From Stenomitos rutilans HA7619-LM2 (GTDB lineage Bacteria > Cyanobacteriota > Cyanobacteriia > Leptolyngbyales > Leptolyngbyaceae), in NCBI GenBank assembly GCA_019358945.1, contig JAHHIE010000017.1, forward strand, positions 1-64,000: a stretch of DNA of 64,000 nucleotides. Reading direction: 5' to 3'. Below are positions 17,106 to 25,840 of the stretch, in pieces. The notes beneath the pieces were generated by a model. The model did no database searches. It was not told where the DNA came from and saw nothing but the letters and a program-made list of their open reading frames with translations. Position 1 is the first letter of the stretch. The number at the start of each line of letters is the position of its first letter. The position numbers and the translations under genes are program-made.

Positions 17106-17867
17106 GTGATGCCTTCAACCCTTTCAACTGTAAAAGCGATTTCCTGGAAACGCGTTCAAAAGCTGGTTGTTAGTGCTGGCTTTTTGAGTCTTGCGTTTGC
17201 AAACCCTGTATTGGCACAAGAAAAATTGACACCAGAAAAGATGCTGCGAACGTTAACCGTGACAGGGCGTGGTACCGAAATGGTCGCCACAACCATTACT
17301 CAGGTGCGTCTGGGCGTAGAAGCGCAGGGTAAAACAGCAAATGGGGTGCAGCAAGAAGTGGCGCGACGATCGAATGCGGTCGTCAACTTGCTCAAGTCCC
17401 GTCAGGTAGACAAGCTCGAAACGACAGGCATTAACCTCAATCCCACGTATCAGTACGACAACGGCAAGCAAGCGCTGACGGGCTACTCTGCCAGCAACAT
17501 TGTGAGCTTTCGCATTGTCACTTCCAAAGCGGGAACGCTACTGGATGAAGCGGTAAAAGCAGGGGCATCCCGGATCGATGGGGTAAGCTTTATTGCTACG
17601 GATGAGGCGATCGCGGCCACCCAAAAAGCCGCTCTACGTGAAGCGACTCAAGATGCCCAATTACAAGCAGATGCTGTGTTTAGCGCCCTCAACCTGAGCA
17701 AAGGACAGATTGTTAGCATTCAGGTGAACGGTGCCTCTACACCTCCACCACGGCCACTCTTCAAGGCTGATGCCCTAGAAGCCAGAACTGCGGCAGCTCC
17801 ACCAACCCCCGTTCTTGGGAGTGAACAGGAGGTAGAGGCATCTGTAACGTTACAGATCAGCTACTAG
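17106..17867 (+). CDS. SIMPL-domain periplasmic protein
   Basis: A protein of about 253 aa with a signal peptide (KLVVSAGFLSLAFANPVLAQ, cut after the AQ) and a SIMPL/DUF541 domain: LRTLTVTGRGTEMVATTITQVRLGVEAQG, then a helix VQQEVARRSNAVVNLL, the strand TGINLNPTYQYDNG and ALREATQDAQLQADAV. The family is exported, forms oligomeric channels or rings in some bacteria, and has no known enzyme activity. Either GTG 17106 or ATG 17109 can start; GAGGAG lies 7-10 bp before. The C-terminus has a Pro-rich stretch (ASTPPPRPL, AAPPTPVLG). It stands alone. Confidence 0.9.
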   Translation: MMPSTLSTVKAISWKRVQKLVVSAGFLSLAFANPVLAQEKLTPEKMLRTLTVTGRGTEMVATTITQVRLGVEAQGKTANGVQQEVARRSNAVVNLLKSRQVDKLETTGINLNPTYQYDNGKQALTGYSASNIVSFRIVTSKAGTLLDEAVKAGASRIDGVSFIATDEAIAATQKAALREATQDAQLQADAVFSALNLSKGQIVSIQVNGASTPPPRPLFKADALEARTAAAPPTPVLGSEQEVEASVTLQISY

Positions 17868-17881
17868 GAGAACGTTTGAAT

Positions 17882-17938
17882 GCCTCGTTTTGAGTTTTGA
17901 GTGCTCTCAAAGGCTTATGCAACTCAAAACTCAAAATT
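17882..17938. repeat. AAAACTC heptamers in opposing orientation
   Basis: GTTTTGA units at 17882-17903 face CTCAAAA units at 17923-17937, making an inverted repeat between the convergent SIMPL and ssb genes. It could fold into a hairpin and act as a terminator for both. Confidence 0.6.
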
Positions 17939-17940
17939 CC

Positions 17941-18306
17941 TTAAAATTCGTCGTCATAACCACCCGTGCTCGAGCCAGCCTCGTTATCGCGCTTCGATCC
18001 CAACAGATCTAGCCGTTCGACGCGAATGACGGGTCTGGAGCGATCGTCCCCTGTATTACGGTCTTTCCAGATGTCAAACTTCAACGCGCCCGAAACGCCG
18101 ATGAGACTACCTTTGCGGACATAGTTTGCAGCGACCTCAGCCGTCTTGCCCCACAGCTCCAAATTAAACCAATCCGGCTGGTCGTTGTTGCGCGTTTTAC
18201 GATTAACCGCCAGCGTGAGACTACATTTCACACTACCCGATTCAAAATATTTGACATCCGGATCTCCACCAACACGACCGACCAGGGTAACAGCATTCAA
18301 ACTCAT
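17941..18306 (-). CDS. ssb: Single-stranded DNA-binding protein
   Basis: This short SSB (121 aa) binds single-stranded DNA during replication, repair and recombination. The OB-fold starts MSLNAVTLVGRVGGDPDVKYF and contains LAVNRKTRN, DWFNLELWGKTAEVAANYVRK and SLIGVSGALKFDIWKD. It ends with the acidic tip GGYDDEF that recruits partner proteins. I start at ATG 18306, where orthologues begin; a TTG/ATG-rich extension to 18345 is unlikely. The tail is much shorter than in enterobacterial SSB, which is normal for cyanobacteria. It is divergent from mreB across 370 bp. Confidence 0.93.
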   Translation of the reverse strand: MSLNAVTLVGRVGGDPDVKYFESGSVKCSLTLAVNRKTRNNDQPDWFNLELWGKTAEVAANYVRKGSLIGVSGALKFDIWKDRNTGDDRSRPVIRVERLDLLGSKRDNEAGSSTGGYDDEF

Positions 18307-18679
18307 AGCGTTTCTATAGGTTTCTGTAAGGTTTAGTGTAAACAATAGTTTGGACTAACGGCTTCCCATTCTAAAGCTGGGATGTCATATCGTTTAGTAC
18401 AAATGTATTTTAACAACGAATAGTTGTTTCAGGAAACTGTATGTTTTTTGCATAGCTTTAAGCGTCATTGAATCAGTTTTGGCATGGCTTGGCTCGTAAC
18501 GTTTTGCTAGTGGGTACAGTAGGCTGAACGCCATCTCTCTTTGACCTGATTCGCATCATTAAGATGCTAGCTAACTGGACGCAAGACTAAAAACATAATA
18601 AGATCCAACCTTGATTGCATCTATAGTTGTATACGGCAGCATCAGTCATACCGAAGTTATTTGAGAGGCATAGAGGCTA
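18307..18679. promoter_or_regulatory. Divergent ssb/mreB intergenic region
   Basis: A 370-bp A/T-rich stretch that must carry promoters for both ssb and the mre operon. I see no repeat or RNA element in it. A likely ribosome-binding sequence for mreB (GAGAGG and AGAGG, 18661-18675) precedes the GTG start. Confidence 0.5.
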
Positions 18680-19717
18680 GTGGGACTTTTTAGTCGCTTT
18701 TCCCTTTCGCGGGATATGGGCATTGACCTTGGAACAGCAAATACATTGGTTTATGTGTCGGGCAAAGGCATTGTCCTGCAAGAGCCATCCGTTGTTGCGA
18801 TGGATCAGGATTCAAAACTGCCACTGGCGGTCGGAGAAGATGCCAAACGGATGCTGGGCCGAACTCCTGGCAACGTGATTGCACTGCGCCCTCTTCGCGA
18901 TGGTGTGATCGCTGACTTCGACACTGCCGAACTGATGCTAAAGCACTTTATTACGCGGGTTCACGAAGGTAAAACCCTCGTATCGCCTCGTATCGTGATT
19001 GGGATCCCCAGTGGTGTCACGGGCGTTGAGCGCCGAGCGGTTATGGATGCGGCCTCTCAAGCAGGCGCTAGAGATGTTTATCTAATTGATGAACCAGTGG
19101 CCGCTGCGATCGGTGCTGGGTTGCCTGTAGCCGAGCCAACTGGCAATATGATTATTGACATTGGCGGCGGTACGACTGAAGTGGCAGTTTTGAGCTTGCA
19201 GGGGACGGTACTCAGTGAATCTGTACGCGTAGCGGGTGATGAACTGAGCGAATCGATCGCTCAGTACATGAAGAAGGTGCATAACCTGGTCATCGGGGAA
19301 CGCACGTCTGAAGAAATCAAGATTACGATCGGGTCTGCCTACCCGGTGGATGACGACACCACAATGGAGGTTCGCGGTCTGCACCTGCTCTCTGGCCTTC
19401 CTCGCACCGTTGCAGTCAAGGCTCCCGAAATCCGTGAAAGCATGTCGGAACCGCTAGCTGTGATTGTCGATGCAGTGAAGCGCACGTTAGAACGGACTCC
19501 ACCAGAATTAGCCGCAGATATTATCGATCGGGGTATTATGTTGGCAGGCGGCGGCGCGCTCTTAAAAGGCATCGATACGCTTATTAGCCACGAGACAGGA
19601 ATTGTTGTTCACGTAGCCGCAGATCCATTGAGCTGTGTTGTGCTCGGTACAGGGCGTGTCTTAGAAAACTTCAAGCAACTGGAGCGTGTCTTCAGTGGGC
19701 GATCGCGCAACTTTTAG
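18680..19717 (+). CDS. mreB: Rod shape-determining protein MreB
   Basis: A bacterial actin homologue (345 aa) that polymerises under the membrane and guides peptidoglycan synthesis along the cell cylinder. Actin-fold motifs are clear: phosphate 1 MGIDLGTANTLVYV, connect 1 with DEPVAAAIGAGLP, phosphate 2 NMIIDIGGGTTEVAVLSL and the adenosine motif GIMLAGGGALLKGID. Start is GTG 18680 (MGLFSRFSLSRD), with AGAGG before it. It leads the mreB-mreC-mreD operon. In cyanobacteria the operon affects cell shape and natural competence. Confidence 0.97.
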   Translation: MGLFSRFSLSRDMGIDLGTANTLVYVSGKGIVLQEPSVVAMDQDSKLPLAVGEDAKRMLGRTPGNVIALRPLRDGVIADFDTAELMLKHFITRVHEGKTLVSPRIVIGIPSGVTGVERRAVMDAASQAGARDVYLIDEPVAAAIGAGLPVAEPTGNMIIDIGGGTTEVAVLSLQGTVLSESVRVAGDELSESIAQYMKKVHNLVIGERTSEEIKITIGSAYPVDDDTTMEVRGLHLLSGLPRTVAVKAPEIRESMSEPLAVIVDAVKRTLERTPPELAADIIDRGIMLAGGGALLKGIDTLISHETGIVVHVAADPLSCVVLGTGRVLENFKQLERVFSGRSRNF

Positions 19718-19863
19718 ACAGTCCCTTGAGTCATTGGATTAAGCTATTAAAGTCTGTCAAGCTTTTTTGTTCGCCATTCTTGTCAATCTTCCTGGGTCGT
19801 CCGTGTTTCCTTCTGTTGATCACTGGATTCAGTTAACGCTCGCTTAGCGCCTAAATTGCCTGC

Positions 19864-20655
19864 ATGTATACCTTGCGCCGCTGGTGGGATCGGCACCGGC
19901 TTAGAATTATTCTAGCGAGCATGGCTGTTGGCTCTGCTTTGCTGATTCGGCAAACTCAAGCGACACCGCTGTTTGAAGTTTATCAATTACTCTCCCGCAC
20001 GTTTCAACCAAACTTGGCGAAGCAAACGCTGCTTGAGAATGCTCAGTTTCAAGAATTGCAGCAGAGGCTCACTGAATTAGAGAGCCAGAACCAGCGCTTA
20101 CGTGAACTGCTGGGCTATGTATCGGATGCGAAACAGCCTGGTATTACGGCACCTGTGGTTGGGCGGAGTGCCGACCATTGGTGGCAGCAGCTAATTTTAG
20201 GGCGAGGCAGTAATGACAAGATTAAGGTTGGCGATGTGGTGATGGCTCCTGGGGGCGTCGTTGGTCGCATCACAAGCGTTACCCCCAATACGAGTCGCGT
20301 CCTGTTGCTGAGCGACCCCTCTAGTCGCATTGGCGTTACAATTAGTCGCAGCCGTTTTATGGGCTACATGCGCGGGCAATCAACGAGCCACGCCGTTATG
20401 GAGTTTTTTGATAAGGTACCGGATGTCCGCCGGGGCGATGTGGTGTCTACGTCTACCTTAAGTCAGCTCTTCCCGTCCGGGATGCCTGTCGGGCGTGTAG
20501 AGTCCGTTAATCTCAACAAAAGCCCAGCCCCCGAAGCGACGATCGAGCTTTCAGCTCCTGTCAGCTTTTTGGAATGGGCCGTGGTTTATGCCCACGACCA
20601 GACCGCTCAGCCAACCGTCTTACCTAACCCAGCGCCTGCTCAAAAGCTGCCATGA
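19864..20655 (+). CDS. mreC: Rod shape-determining protein MreC
   Basis: A 263-residue inner-membrane protein whose periplasmic part scaffolds the elongation machinery. It has an N-terminal membrane anchor (IILASMAVGSALLIR), a coiled coil (FQELQQRLTELESQNQRLREL), then the paired beta-barrels of MreC: PVVGRSADHWWQQLILGRGS, DVVMAPGGVVGRITSV, SRVLLLSDPSSRIGV and DVVSTSTLSQLFPSGMPVG. It overlaps mreD by four bases (ATGA), so translation is probably coupled. Confidence 0.95.
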   Translation: MYTLRRWWDRHRLRIILASMAVGSALLIRQTQATPLFEVYQLLSRTFQPNLAKQTLLENAQFQELQQRLTELESQNQRLRELLGYVSDAKQPGITAPVVGRSADHWWQQLILGRGSNDKIKVGDVVMAPGGVVGRITSVTPNTSRVLLLSDPSSRIGVTISRSRFMGYMRGQSTSHAVMEFFDKVPDVRRGDVVSTSTLSQLFPSGMPVGRVESVNLNKSPAPEATIELSAPVSFLEWAVVYAHDQTAQPTVLPNPAPAQKLP

Positions 20656-21212
20656 AAAGTGAGTCGTTAGCGAGCACCTGGCAGGAGCATCCACTGCAAC
20701 GGCTGTTAGTCAATGGCACTGTCACTGTTGGTTCATTACTCTTGTGCCTGCTGATTTTGCCCACTCGGTTACCGGGCATGGAGCTGGCTGGCATTGGGCC
20801 TAACTGGCTTCTCATTTGGGTAGTGGCTTGGAGCGTTAACCGCACCATGTTTCAGGGCGCTTTGGCTGGGCTGGTGTTGGGCTTAATTCAAGACGGTATG
20901 ACATCGCCTGCGCCTACCCACATCTTTAGCCTCATGGTGGTTGGCGTTCTAACGGCACGTTTGCGTAAAGGTCGTTACATTCAGGAAGACTTTATTTCAG
21001 TTGCACTGATTGCCTTTGGCACGGCTGTGATTGCTGAAACGGTGATGGCGATTCAATACAGCTTTCAGGCCGATCGCTCGTTAGTGGAAATCTGGACGTA
21101 TCATCAGCTCATTGCCCTAAGCTCTGCCATTCTCAGCAGCCTGTGGGCACCCGTCGTCTACTTTCCACTAAATCGCTGGTGGCAGTGGATTGAGAGCCTG
21201 GAACAACCGTAG
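20652..21212 (+). CDS. mreD: Rod shape-determining protein MreD
   Basis: A 186-residue polytopic membrane protein completing the mreBCD operon. Five or so hydrophobic segments are visible (VGSLLLCLLILPTRLP, WLLIWVVAWSVNRTMF, ALAGLVLGLIQDGM, LIAFGTAVIAETVM and a late SSLWAPVVYFPL). The NRTMFQGALAGLVLGLIQDGMTS region is the conserved MreD core. The start codon overlaps the mreC stop in ATGA. Confidence 0.93.
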   Translation: MKSESLASTWQEHPLQRLLVNGTVTVGSLLLCLLILPTRLPGMELAGIGPNWLLIWVVAWSVNRTMFQGALAGLVLGLIQDGMTSPAPTHIFSLMVVGVLTARLRKGRYIQEDFISVALIAFGTAVIAETVMAIQYSFQADRSLVEIWTYHQLIALSSAILSSLWAPVVYFPLNRWWQWIESLEQP

Positions 21213-21234
21213 TGAAAGCAAGCGATCGTGTGGC

Positions 21235-21492
21235 TTAGACTTCTACAAGCGACAGCAACCGCGAGAACCAATAGACAATTTCTGGATCGCAGTGGGTGGT
21301 CAGGCGGGCAATATCACTAGCAAGCTGATAAGCCATTTCGGCTTTGGGATGCTGGCTCAGTTGTGCGTGTTGCAGTAGAGCCGTCTTTAGATCACCAGGA
21401 TAGGCAGGCAGACTATGCTCGTCTAAACGCTGAATCTTGCTCAGAATCGGACTCCAGTCAATCTCTTGGCTAGTCGTTACGCTGGTATTCAT
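21235..21492 (-). CDS. Small hypothetical protein
   Basis: An 85-residue, soluble helical protein (MNTSVTTSQEIDWSPILSKI, then LPAYPGDLKTALLQHAQLS, MAYQLASDIARLTTHCDPE, ending YWFSRLLSLVEV). I know no family for it, but the even composition and a plausible AAGGATTTTCCC leader before the ATG suggest a real gene. It converges on mreD with only a 22-bp gap. Confidence 0.55.
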   Translation of the reverse strand: MNTSVTTSQEIDWSPILSKIQRLDEHSLPAYPGDLKTALLQHAQLSQHPKAEMAYQLASDIARLTTHCDPEIVYWFSRLLSLVEV

Positions 21493-21708
21493 AGGGAAAA
21501 TCCTTAAAGCTTTTTATGTTGGTCGGCTGCGATCATTTCCTCTAGCCTAAGCGCTGCCGACTCATTAAAGCAAACACTCTTTGTTGTTATAACCATCACT
21601 TAAGTTTATGGTACAGCGTTGAATTCAATAGAGTACAGCTTTGTGCGAAGTGCGAAGTTCGCTTACAGCAGTTTTCAGATGAATACGCCACGCTTGCAGA
21701 TTTTCTCA

Positions 21709-21778
21709 GCCCCCTAAATCCCCCAATTCTGGGGGACTTTGACTCTGATTCCCCCCAGAATTGGGGGGTTAGGGGGGC
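21709..21778. repeat. Solitary G/C-rich palindromic core
   Basis: A 70-bp inverted repeat: GCCCCCTAAATCCCCCAATT and CTGGGGG on the left pair with CCCCCCAGAATTGGGGGG and AGGGGGGC on the right. The same core forms the interior of the MITEs at 779-890 and 40269-40409, but here no recognisable terminal repeat flanks it. It lies in a 430-bp gap (21493-21926) with no supported gene. Confidence 0.7.
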
Positions 21779-21926
21779 AAAAGCGGCTATAAGACGTGGG
21801 TCATGAGGAGCAAAATTGTCCTAACCCCGATGGCACCTGCTACACCGAGCCTCGCCACATGATTGCAGCGCCTTCATTGATCCTCGCTCCTGAAGCACGG
21901 CTTAAATTCAATGCTCTCGCAGTGAT

Positions 21927-22691
21927 TTACGCGTGACGTAACCCCATGTCTAGCTTGCGATCGACCGCACTCAAGTAGGCGGCAGCAGTTTCATCGGCAC
22001 GCCCCATCGCGCGAATACGACCTCGATCGAGCCAGATCACACGATCACAAGAGCGATAGATATCTTCCATGCTGTGGGAAACCAGCAGTACGGTCGCGTT
22101 ACCGTCCCATAGCTGCTCCATCCGCTGCTTGCACTTTTGCTTAAAACTTTCGTCCCCCACTGACAGCACTTCGTCCAAAATCAAAATGTCAGGCTGCACA
22201 TCGGTTGCAATCGCAAACCCCAATCGGGCAGTCATACCGGACGATAGCGCCTTCACAGGAGCCGACTCATAGTCTTCTAACTCCGCAAACTCCAGAATGT
22301 AGGGTGCCCTCGCTAGCATTTCATCGCGCCGGAACCCTAGCAGCACGCCGTAGAGAACGATATTTGCCATCACGCTCATTTCGCTATCAAAGCCTGCACC
22401 TAGCTCAATGAGTGGAGCAATCTGCCCTCTGACGCGCAAAGAGCCGTGAGTCGGCTGTAAAATGCCCGAAATCAGCTTGAGCAAGGTTGACTTACCAGAG
22501 CCATTAGCGCCAATGATGCCAACTTTTTCACCAGGCGCGATCGACAAATTAATACTATCCAGCACCAGTTTACGGGCAGGCTTGCGATATTTGCCCTCGA
22601 CAAACGATAGCAATGTTTTTTTTAAGTCATACGAAAACTCTTCCTGAGTTCGTCGTAAGAGCGACACTTGATCGAGGCGAATTACTTCCAT
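21927..22691 (-). CDS. Polysaccharide/O-antigen ABC exporter ATPase (Wzt/KpsT-like)
   Basis: A 254-residue ATP-binding subunit of the TagH/KpsT/RfbE type, which powers export of capsular or O-antigen polysaccharide across the inner membrane. Walker A is GANGSGKSTLLKLI; the family region IAPLIELGAGFDSEMSVMAN follows; the signature is LSSGMTARLGFAIATD; Walker B is ILILDEVLSVGD, and the H-loop is LLVSHSMEDI. The glycan-recognising C-terminal domain of Wzt proteins is absent. The start codon directly follows the stop of the permease gene, so both are in one operon (permease first). Confidence 0.93.
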   Translation of the reverse strand: MEVIRLDQVSLLRRTQEEFSYDLKKTLLSFVEGKYRKPARKLVLDSINLSIAPGEKVGIIGANGSGKSTLLKLISGILQPTHGSLRVRGQIAPLIELGAGFDSEMSVMANIVLYGVLLGFRRDEMLARAPYILEFAELEDYESAPVKALSSGMTARLGFAIATDVQPDILILDEVLSVGDESFKQKCKQRMEQLWDGNATVLLVSHSMEDIYRSCDRVIWLDRGRIRAMGRADETAAAYLSAVDRKLDMGLRHA

Positions 22692-23567
22692 CTAGAGTAA
22701 GTCCATAAACTGCGGTCGCCACCACCTGAAGCAACTCCAACCCAGCCCAAAAATCACTAAACCGCCCAGCAGAGCTTGCGCCAGCATAATCGGTTCTGGG
22801 GGTACGCCTGAAAGCACAATCTGACGAGTGCTTTCAATAATGGGAACAAGCGGATTCAGGTTTAAAAAAGGTCTGATTTGAGCAGGCACAATGGAAGCGG
22901 GATAAAACACGGGACTACTAACCCACAGCACAAAGACAACCAACTCATAGAAGTAAGGCAAGTCTCGGAAGAACACAAATAGTGCGCTCACCAAAAACCC
23001 AACGCCTAAACAGACCAGTGTGAGAGCCAACAGCGGAAGGGGAAAAATAATCAGGTTAATCAAGCTATTCTTGGCGATCGTTGCGACCAGTTCCAACAAA
23101 GACATCGGAGCCGTCAGGTTAGACAGCACGTGATGTCTCACATTGACGATCGTGACAATGACCAACAATGGCATAGGCCCAACCAGAAACTGAAAAACGT
23201 TTGCAGCATTCACGGAGACTGGGAAAACACTGATCGGCAACCGAATCTTGTTCAACAGTGGCCCATTGCCGACAACGCTTGTGAGGGATTGCGACGTTGC
23301 GGCTGAAAAGAAGTTAATAATCGTCAGCCCTGTAAATGCAGACATGGCATAACGAAACAGCGAACCGCCGTATTGAGTTGCAAAAACTCCGCCAAAAATA
23401 GCGGTGTAAAGCAACGTCATGGTCAGGGGGTTAAGTAGCGACCAGAACACCCCTAAAACAGAGCCACGGTAACGAGCGCTTAGGTTACGTTCTACCAAAA
23501 CACGAAGCAACTCCCAATACCGCTGTGCCTCAGAGCGAGACAGGTTTTTCTGAACTGAGATTGCCAT
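22692..23567 (-). CDS. Polysaccharide ABC exporter permease (Wzm/TagG-like)
   Basis: A 291-residue ABC-2 permease. It begins with the cytoplasmic helix LLRVLVERNLSARYRGSVLGVFWSLLNPLTM, a hallmark of polysaccharide exporters, and has six hydrophobic spans, including LVGPMPLLVIVTIVNV, FPLPLLALTLVCLGVGFLV, ELVVFVLWVSSPVFYPASIVP and LAQALLGGLVIFGLGWSCF. It pairs with the ATPase encoded immediately downstream. No glycosyltransferases are adjacent, so the exported polymer cannot be named. Confidence 0.93.
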   Translation of the reverse strand: MAISVQKNLSRSEAQRYWELLRVLVERNLSARYRGSVLGVFWSLLNPLTMTLLYTAIFGGVFATQYGGSLFRYAMSAFTGLTIINFFSAATSQSLTSVVGNGPLLNKIRLPISVFPVSVNAANVFQFLVGPMPLLVIVTIVNVRHHVLSNLTAPMSLLELVATIAKNSLINLIIFPLPLLALTLVCLGVGFLVSALFVFFRDLPYFYELVVFVLWVSSPVFYPASIVPAQIRPFLNLNPLVPIIESTRQIVLSGVPPEPIMLAQALLGGLVIFGLGWSCFRWWRPQFMDLL

Positions 23568-23874
23568 GCTTAAGTAAAACCGAACGAATGTCTGATTGTC
23601 ATTGCTAATCTAAATTCCCTGGAATTGGTGCCAATGTCAACTAGTCTGCACGCTGATTTAAGGGCGATCGCGTCCATCCAGGTAAAAAGTAGAAGCGCAA
23701 AAGTAAGCTGTGTTCACTGCACGCTGGCGATCGTTGACGACGAAAATGAGCGCAGGGTTCCATGCATGGACGGTTAAAGTGGCTGAACATTTGGCATAAG
23801 CGAAACGTTCTTCCTGACAGCGGTTGATAGGCTACGAAAGCTTTATCAGTCAACCAGAATTATGGGTTTTACCG
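23568..23874. other. Intergenic region without a supported gene
   Basis: A 307-bp gap between the permease start and the next minus-strand gene. A minus-strand frame (23641-23853) is Cys/Phe-rich with no coding character. It should contain the exporter promoter near 23570-23620. No repeat was noted. Confidence 0.4.
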
Positions 23875-24441
23875 TTAGCGTTCTGAACGAACGGTTAGCT
23901 CACTCATGCCGCTTTCGCTCAGGGCACGCTGAATAGCTTGTTGCTGCTCCAGGTCATAGCCCCAGCGCTTTAAGAAGGGTCGATACTCGCCTGCCCCCAT
24001 TTCAATGGCATGGGTTAACTGCTGCGCTTCTACCCATACTTGAGGCAACTGAAGTTGTTGAATTAACTGCAACGTCCGCGATCGCACTCGGTCTGACCCT
24101 TTTGCCATCGGTTCGTCCTGATTGCGACGATGAGTGATTGCCATTGCCGTAGACATCGCCAAATTTTTCACCAGCAGCGGTGCGACAATCGTGGGTGCTG
24201 TTTGCAGTGCTGTCAGGATGGCTGGGTCTGGCTGATCTGCCAGTGGACGATCGTCACTCAAGTACGTCACAAAGAAGCCGCGCGCGCCGTTCTCACTGCT
24301 AACCAACGCCTGCACCGTTGTCTCCAAGGTTGCTGCCGAAACGTTGCCTTGCTCAAGCGTGTCTAAAAGCGTCTGCGACAGCGCGATCGCCTCTGTAAAG
24401 CTTACCGGATCAGGAATGGTGAAACCAGACTCAACTGCCAT
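23875..24441 (-). CDS. Hypothetical soluble protein
   Basis: A 188-residue product from ATG 24441 (MAVESGFTIPDPVSFTEAIA). It is almost all helical: LSQTLLDTLEQGNVSAATLE, VQALVSSENGARGFFVTYLS, ILTALQTAPTIVAPLLVKN, and WVEAQQLTHAIEMGAGEY ahead of FLKRWGYDLEQQQAIQRAL. The pattern, with GARGFFVTYLSD in the middle, looks like a cyanobacterial protein of unknown function; I assign no family. A TTG at 24471 would extend it by ten residues. It is divergent from ruvB. Confidence 0.6.
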   Translation of the reverse strand: MAVESGFTIPDPVSFTEAIALSQTLLDTLEQGNVSAATLETTVQALVSSENGARGFFVTYLSDDRPLADQPDPAILTALQTAPTIVAPLLVKNLAMSTAMAITHRRNQDEPMAKGSDRVRSRTLQLIQQLQLPQVWVEAQQLTHAIEMGAGEYRPFLKRWGYDLEQQQAIQRALSESGMSELTVRSER

Positions 24442-24471
24442 CTTCTCAAGTTCTGTCGATATGATGAACAA

Positions 24472-24604
24472 AGCGGTCAGCCGTCAGCCGTCAGCGTTTG
24501 GGCTAAGATCTCTAAGCTCCTACTGACTTCTTACAGGCTCAACCACTAGCCACAAGATTGATTTCGCTAGCTGAAAGCTCCTTTATAGCTGATCGCTGAC
24601 CGCT
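24472..24604. repeat. 133-bp inverted-repeat element with GTCAGCC heptamers
   Basis: The left end agcggtcagccgtcagc and right end gctgatcgctgaccgct are inverted copies with two mismatches. The left end expands into three tandem GTCAGCC heptamers. The element fills the divergent space between the gene at 24441 and ruvB, so it must include or adjoin ruvB regulatory DNA. Confidence 0.6.
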
Positions 24605-24628
24605 ACTAAATGACCGCTTCCCCTAAGT

Positions 24629-25768
24629 ATGGCAATAATCTCCTCCAAGAAACAGCCTTCAGAGTCGGATGGGAAAGATCCAAACGGTATAGATCGTAAC
24701 GGTGCGCTGCCGCTAGAGAAGACGATCGCGCCTACCTCCCAAAAGCCCTCCTCAGAAGACCTATTGCAGCCCGAAGCCGAACCAGAAGAGCGCGGTAAGC
24801 AGGAAGAACGGTTACGCCCTCAACGACTGGCTGAGTACGTGGGGCAAAAGGATTTGAAAGAAATCCTCGACATTGCCATCCGTGCTGCCAAAGCTCGGAG
24901 TGAGACGCTGGATCACCTCTTGCTCTACGGGCCACCAGGGTTAGGCAAAACCACCATGTCACTGATTCTGGCAACGGAAATGGGTGTTAAGTGCAAAATC
25001 ACCAGTGCGCCAGCGTTGGAGCGACCCAAAGATATTGTGGGGCTACTGGTCAATCTGCAACCAGGGGATGTCCTCTTTATTGATGAAATCCATCGTCTCA
25101 ATAAGGTGAGTGAGGAACTGCTGTATCCGGCAATGGAGGACTTTCGGATCGATTTGACGATCGGCCAGGGTTCCAGTGCCCGCACTCGATCGCTCAAACT
25201 CCAGCCCTTTACGCTGGTGGGTGCTACCACACGGGTGGGTGCTCTCACCTCTCCTCTGCGCGATCGCTTTGGGCTGATTCAACGCCTGCGCTTTTACGAA
25301 CTCGACGAACTCACGCAAATTGTGTTGCGCACGGCAAAACTACTTACCACTCCTGTCACACCCGAAGGCGCTGCCGAAATTGCTCGACGTGCGCGGGGTA
25401 CCCCTCGTGTGGCTAATCGCCTGCTGAAGCGAGTGCGCGATTATGTGCAGGTCAAAGCGCTGGGCACGATCAACCAGATGATCGCAGCGGAAGCTCTGGA
25501 ACGCTTCAACGTTGACCCCTGTGGCTTAGACTGGACTGATCGCCGTTTGCTTACGGTGATGATCGAGCAGTTTAGCGGCGGCCCCGTTGGGCTAGAAACA
25601 ATGGCAGCCGTAACAGGCGAAGACGCTCAGACGATCGAAGAGGTCTATGAACCCTATCTCATGCAAATTGGCTACCTCAACCGTACGGCTCGCGGTCGCA
25701 TTGCCACGTCTGCCGCTTGGAAACATCTGGGCTATTCTCCACCCAATACTCAGCTTTCCGTGCTTTAG
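24629..25768 (+). CDS. ruvB: Holliday junction branch migration helicase RuvB
   Basis: The AAA+ motor (379 aa) that with RuvA drives branch migration of Holliday junctions. Walker A is GPPGLGKTT (about 101-109), Walker B is VLFIDEIHR, sensor 1 is [20 protein letters not shown], and the arginine-finger region [18 protein letters not shown] follows. The C-terminal winged helix ends [14 protein letters not shown]. The N-terminus carries about 55 extra disordered residues ([16 protein letters not shown]), a common cyanobacterial addition. Another ATG downstream would remove part of that tail. An inverted-repeat element lies 25 bp upstream. Confidence 0.96.
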   Translation: MAIISSKKQPSESDGKDPNGIDRNGALPLEKTIAPTSQKPSSEDLLQPEAEPEERGKQEERLRPQRLAEYVGQKDLKEILDIAIRAAKARSETLDHLLLYGPPGLGKTTMSLILATEMGVKCKITSAPALERPKDIVGLLVNLQPGDVLFIDEIHRLNKVSEELLYPAMEDFRIDLTIGQGSSARTRSLKLQPFTLVGATTRVGALTSPLRDRFGLIQRLRFYELDELTQIVLRTAKLLTTPVTPEGAAEIARRARGTPRVANRLLKRVRDYVQVKALGTINQMIAAEALERFNVDPCGLDWTDRRLLTVMIEQFSGGPVGLETMAAVTGEDAQTIEEVYEPYLMQIGYLNRTARGRIATSAAWKHLGYSPPNTQLSVL

Positions 25769-25840
25769 TCCTCTAAATTTAGCCCTCTAGTTTGCGAGTG
25801 AGACCAGAGTGTACATGTTGAGAAAGAAACGGTTGCTGCA

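Noticed and set aside
23641-23853. 70-codon minus-strand frame between the exporter permease and the next gene
   Set aside because: Composition (Cys, Phe, Arg rich, no helices) is unlike a real protein and there is no ribosome site.
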